Source: Baffinella frigidus
Lineage: Eukaryota; Cryptophyceae; Cryptomonadales; Baffinellaceae
Reading direction: 5' to 3'
Assembly (NCBI GenBank): GCA_026770585.1
Contig: MU646498.1
Coordinates: 339,390 to 349,805 of the forward strand
DNA: 10,416 bases
Both the position numbers and the translations under genes were made by a program. Positions 1 through 10,416 of this stretch are shown one piece after another. The first letter of the stretch is position 1; every line of letters starts with the position of its first letter. The notes below the pieces were generated by a model. The model was not told the DNA's origin, did not search any database, and was given only the letters and a program-made list of their open reading frames with translations.

Positions 1-4
1 CTAG

Positions 5-10365
<10,361 letters not shown>

Positions 10366-10378
10366 GTGCCCCTCAGCC

Positions 10379-10416
10379 CTGCCCTCTCCCTCTCCCTCTC
10401 CCTCTCCCTCTCCCTC
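10379..10416 (+). repeat. CCCTCT microsatellite at window end
   Basis: GCCCTCTCCCTCTCCCTCTC continues as (CCCTCT)n into the window edge, within the intron after exon 13. Same unit as in intron 5. Confidence 0.95.

Overview
The window is nuclear DNA of a eukaryote whose gene is cut by many spliceosomal introns. It holds the inner part of one plus-strand gene of the SAC3/GANP/THP3 family, LENG8/SAC3A type, in 13 exons between about 5 and 10365. The gene runs off both window ends. The 13 exons join without a phase conflict into 508 codons. The encoded protein has a Q/P/G-rich N-terminal part, a conserved block containing WPP and a block ending in TDWD, a basic KKKKRK linker, and roughly the first half of the SAC3/GANP helical domain. 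Exons are GC-rich (GC-ending codons), introns are 171 to 1259 bp, and several introns carry degenerate CCCTAAA/CCCTGAA (TTTAGGG-type telomere-like) arrays. This suits an alga, perhaps a green alga or prasinophyte, or another protist with TTTAGGG-like telomeres. The organism is inference and is not proved by the sequence.

Layout. 5-319: Q-rich exon 1 with an internal in-frame duplication. 491-573: exon 2, with a frameshifted copy in the next intron at 732-821. 867-1058: exon 3, Gly/Arg-rich. Intron 3 carries three consecutive foldback (inverted-repeat) elements. 2241-2370 and 2974-3111: exons 4 and 5, with a broken exon 5 copy between them. 3436-3537: exon 6, whose 3' end and donor recur in the next intron. 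4775-4858: exon 7, preceded by two copies of its acceptor region, one split by a foldback element. 5430-5519: exon 8, start of the SAC3 domain. 6779-6832: exon 9, preceded by a copy cut by a foldback element and followed by a scrap of its 3' end. 7200-7292: exon 10. 7899-8806: a cluster of five exon 11 copies, of which 8105-8191 fits the protein. 9387-9463 and 10287-10365: exons 12 and 13.

The striking theme is repeated local duplication of exons or exon edges into neighbouring introns, with decay of the extra copies. At least three decayed copies are interrupted or truncated by hairpin-forming inverted-repeat elements, while one intact copy is kept in frame. The rest of the introns is satellite-like sequence: CCCTAAA arrays, CT tracts, TG/AT microsatellites and several minisatellites. 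No other protein gene, tRNA, rRNA, CRISPR array or bacterial feature was found on either strand.
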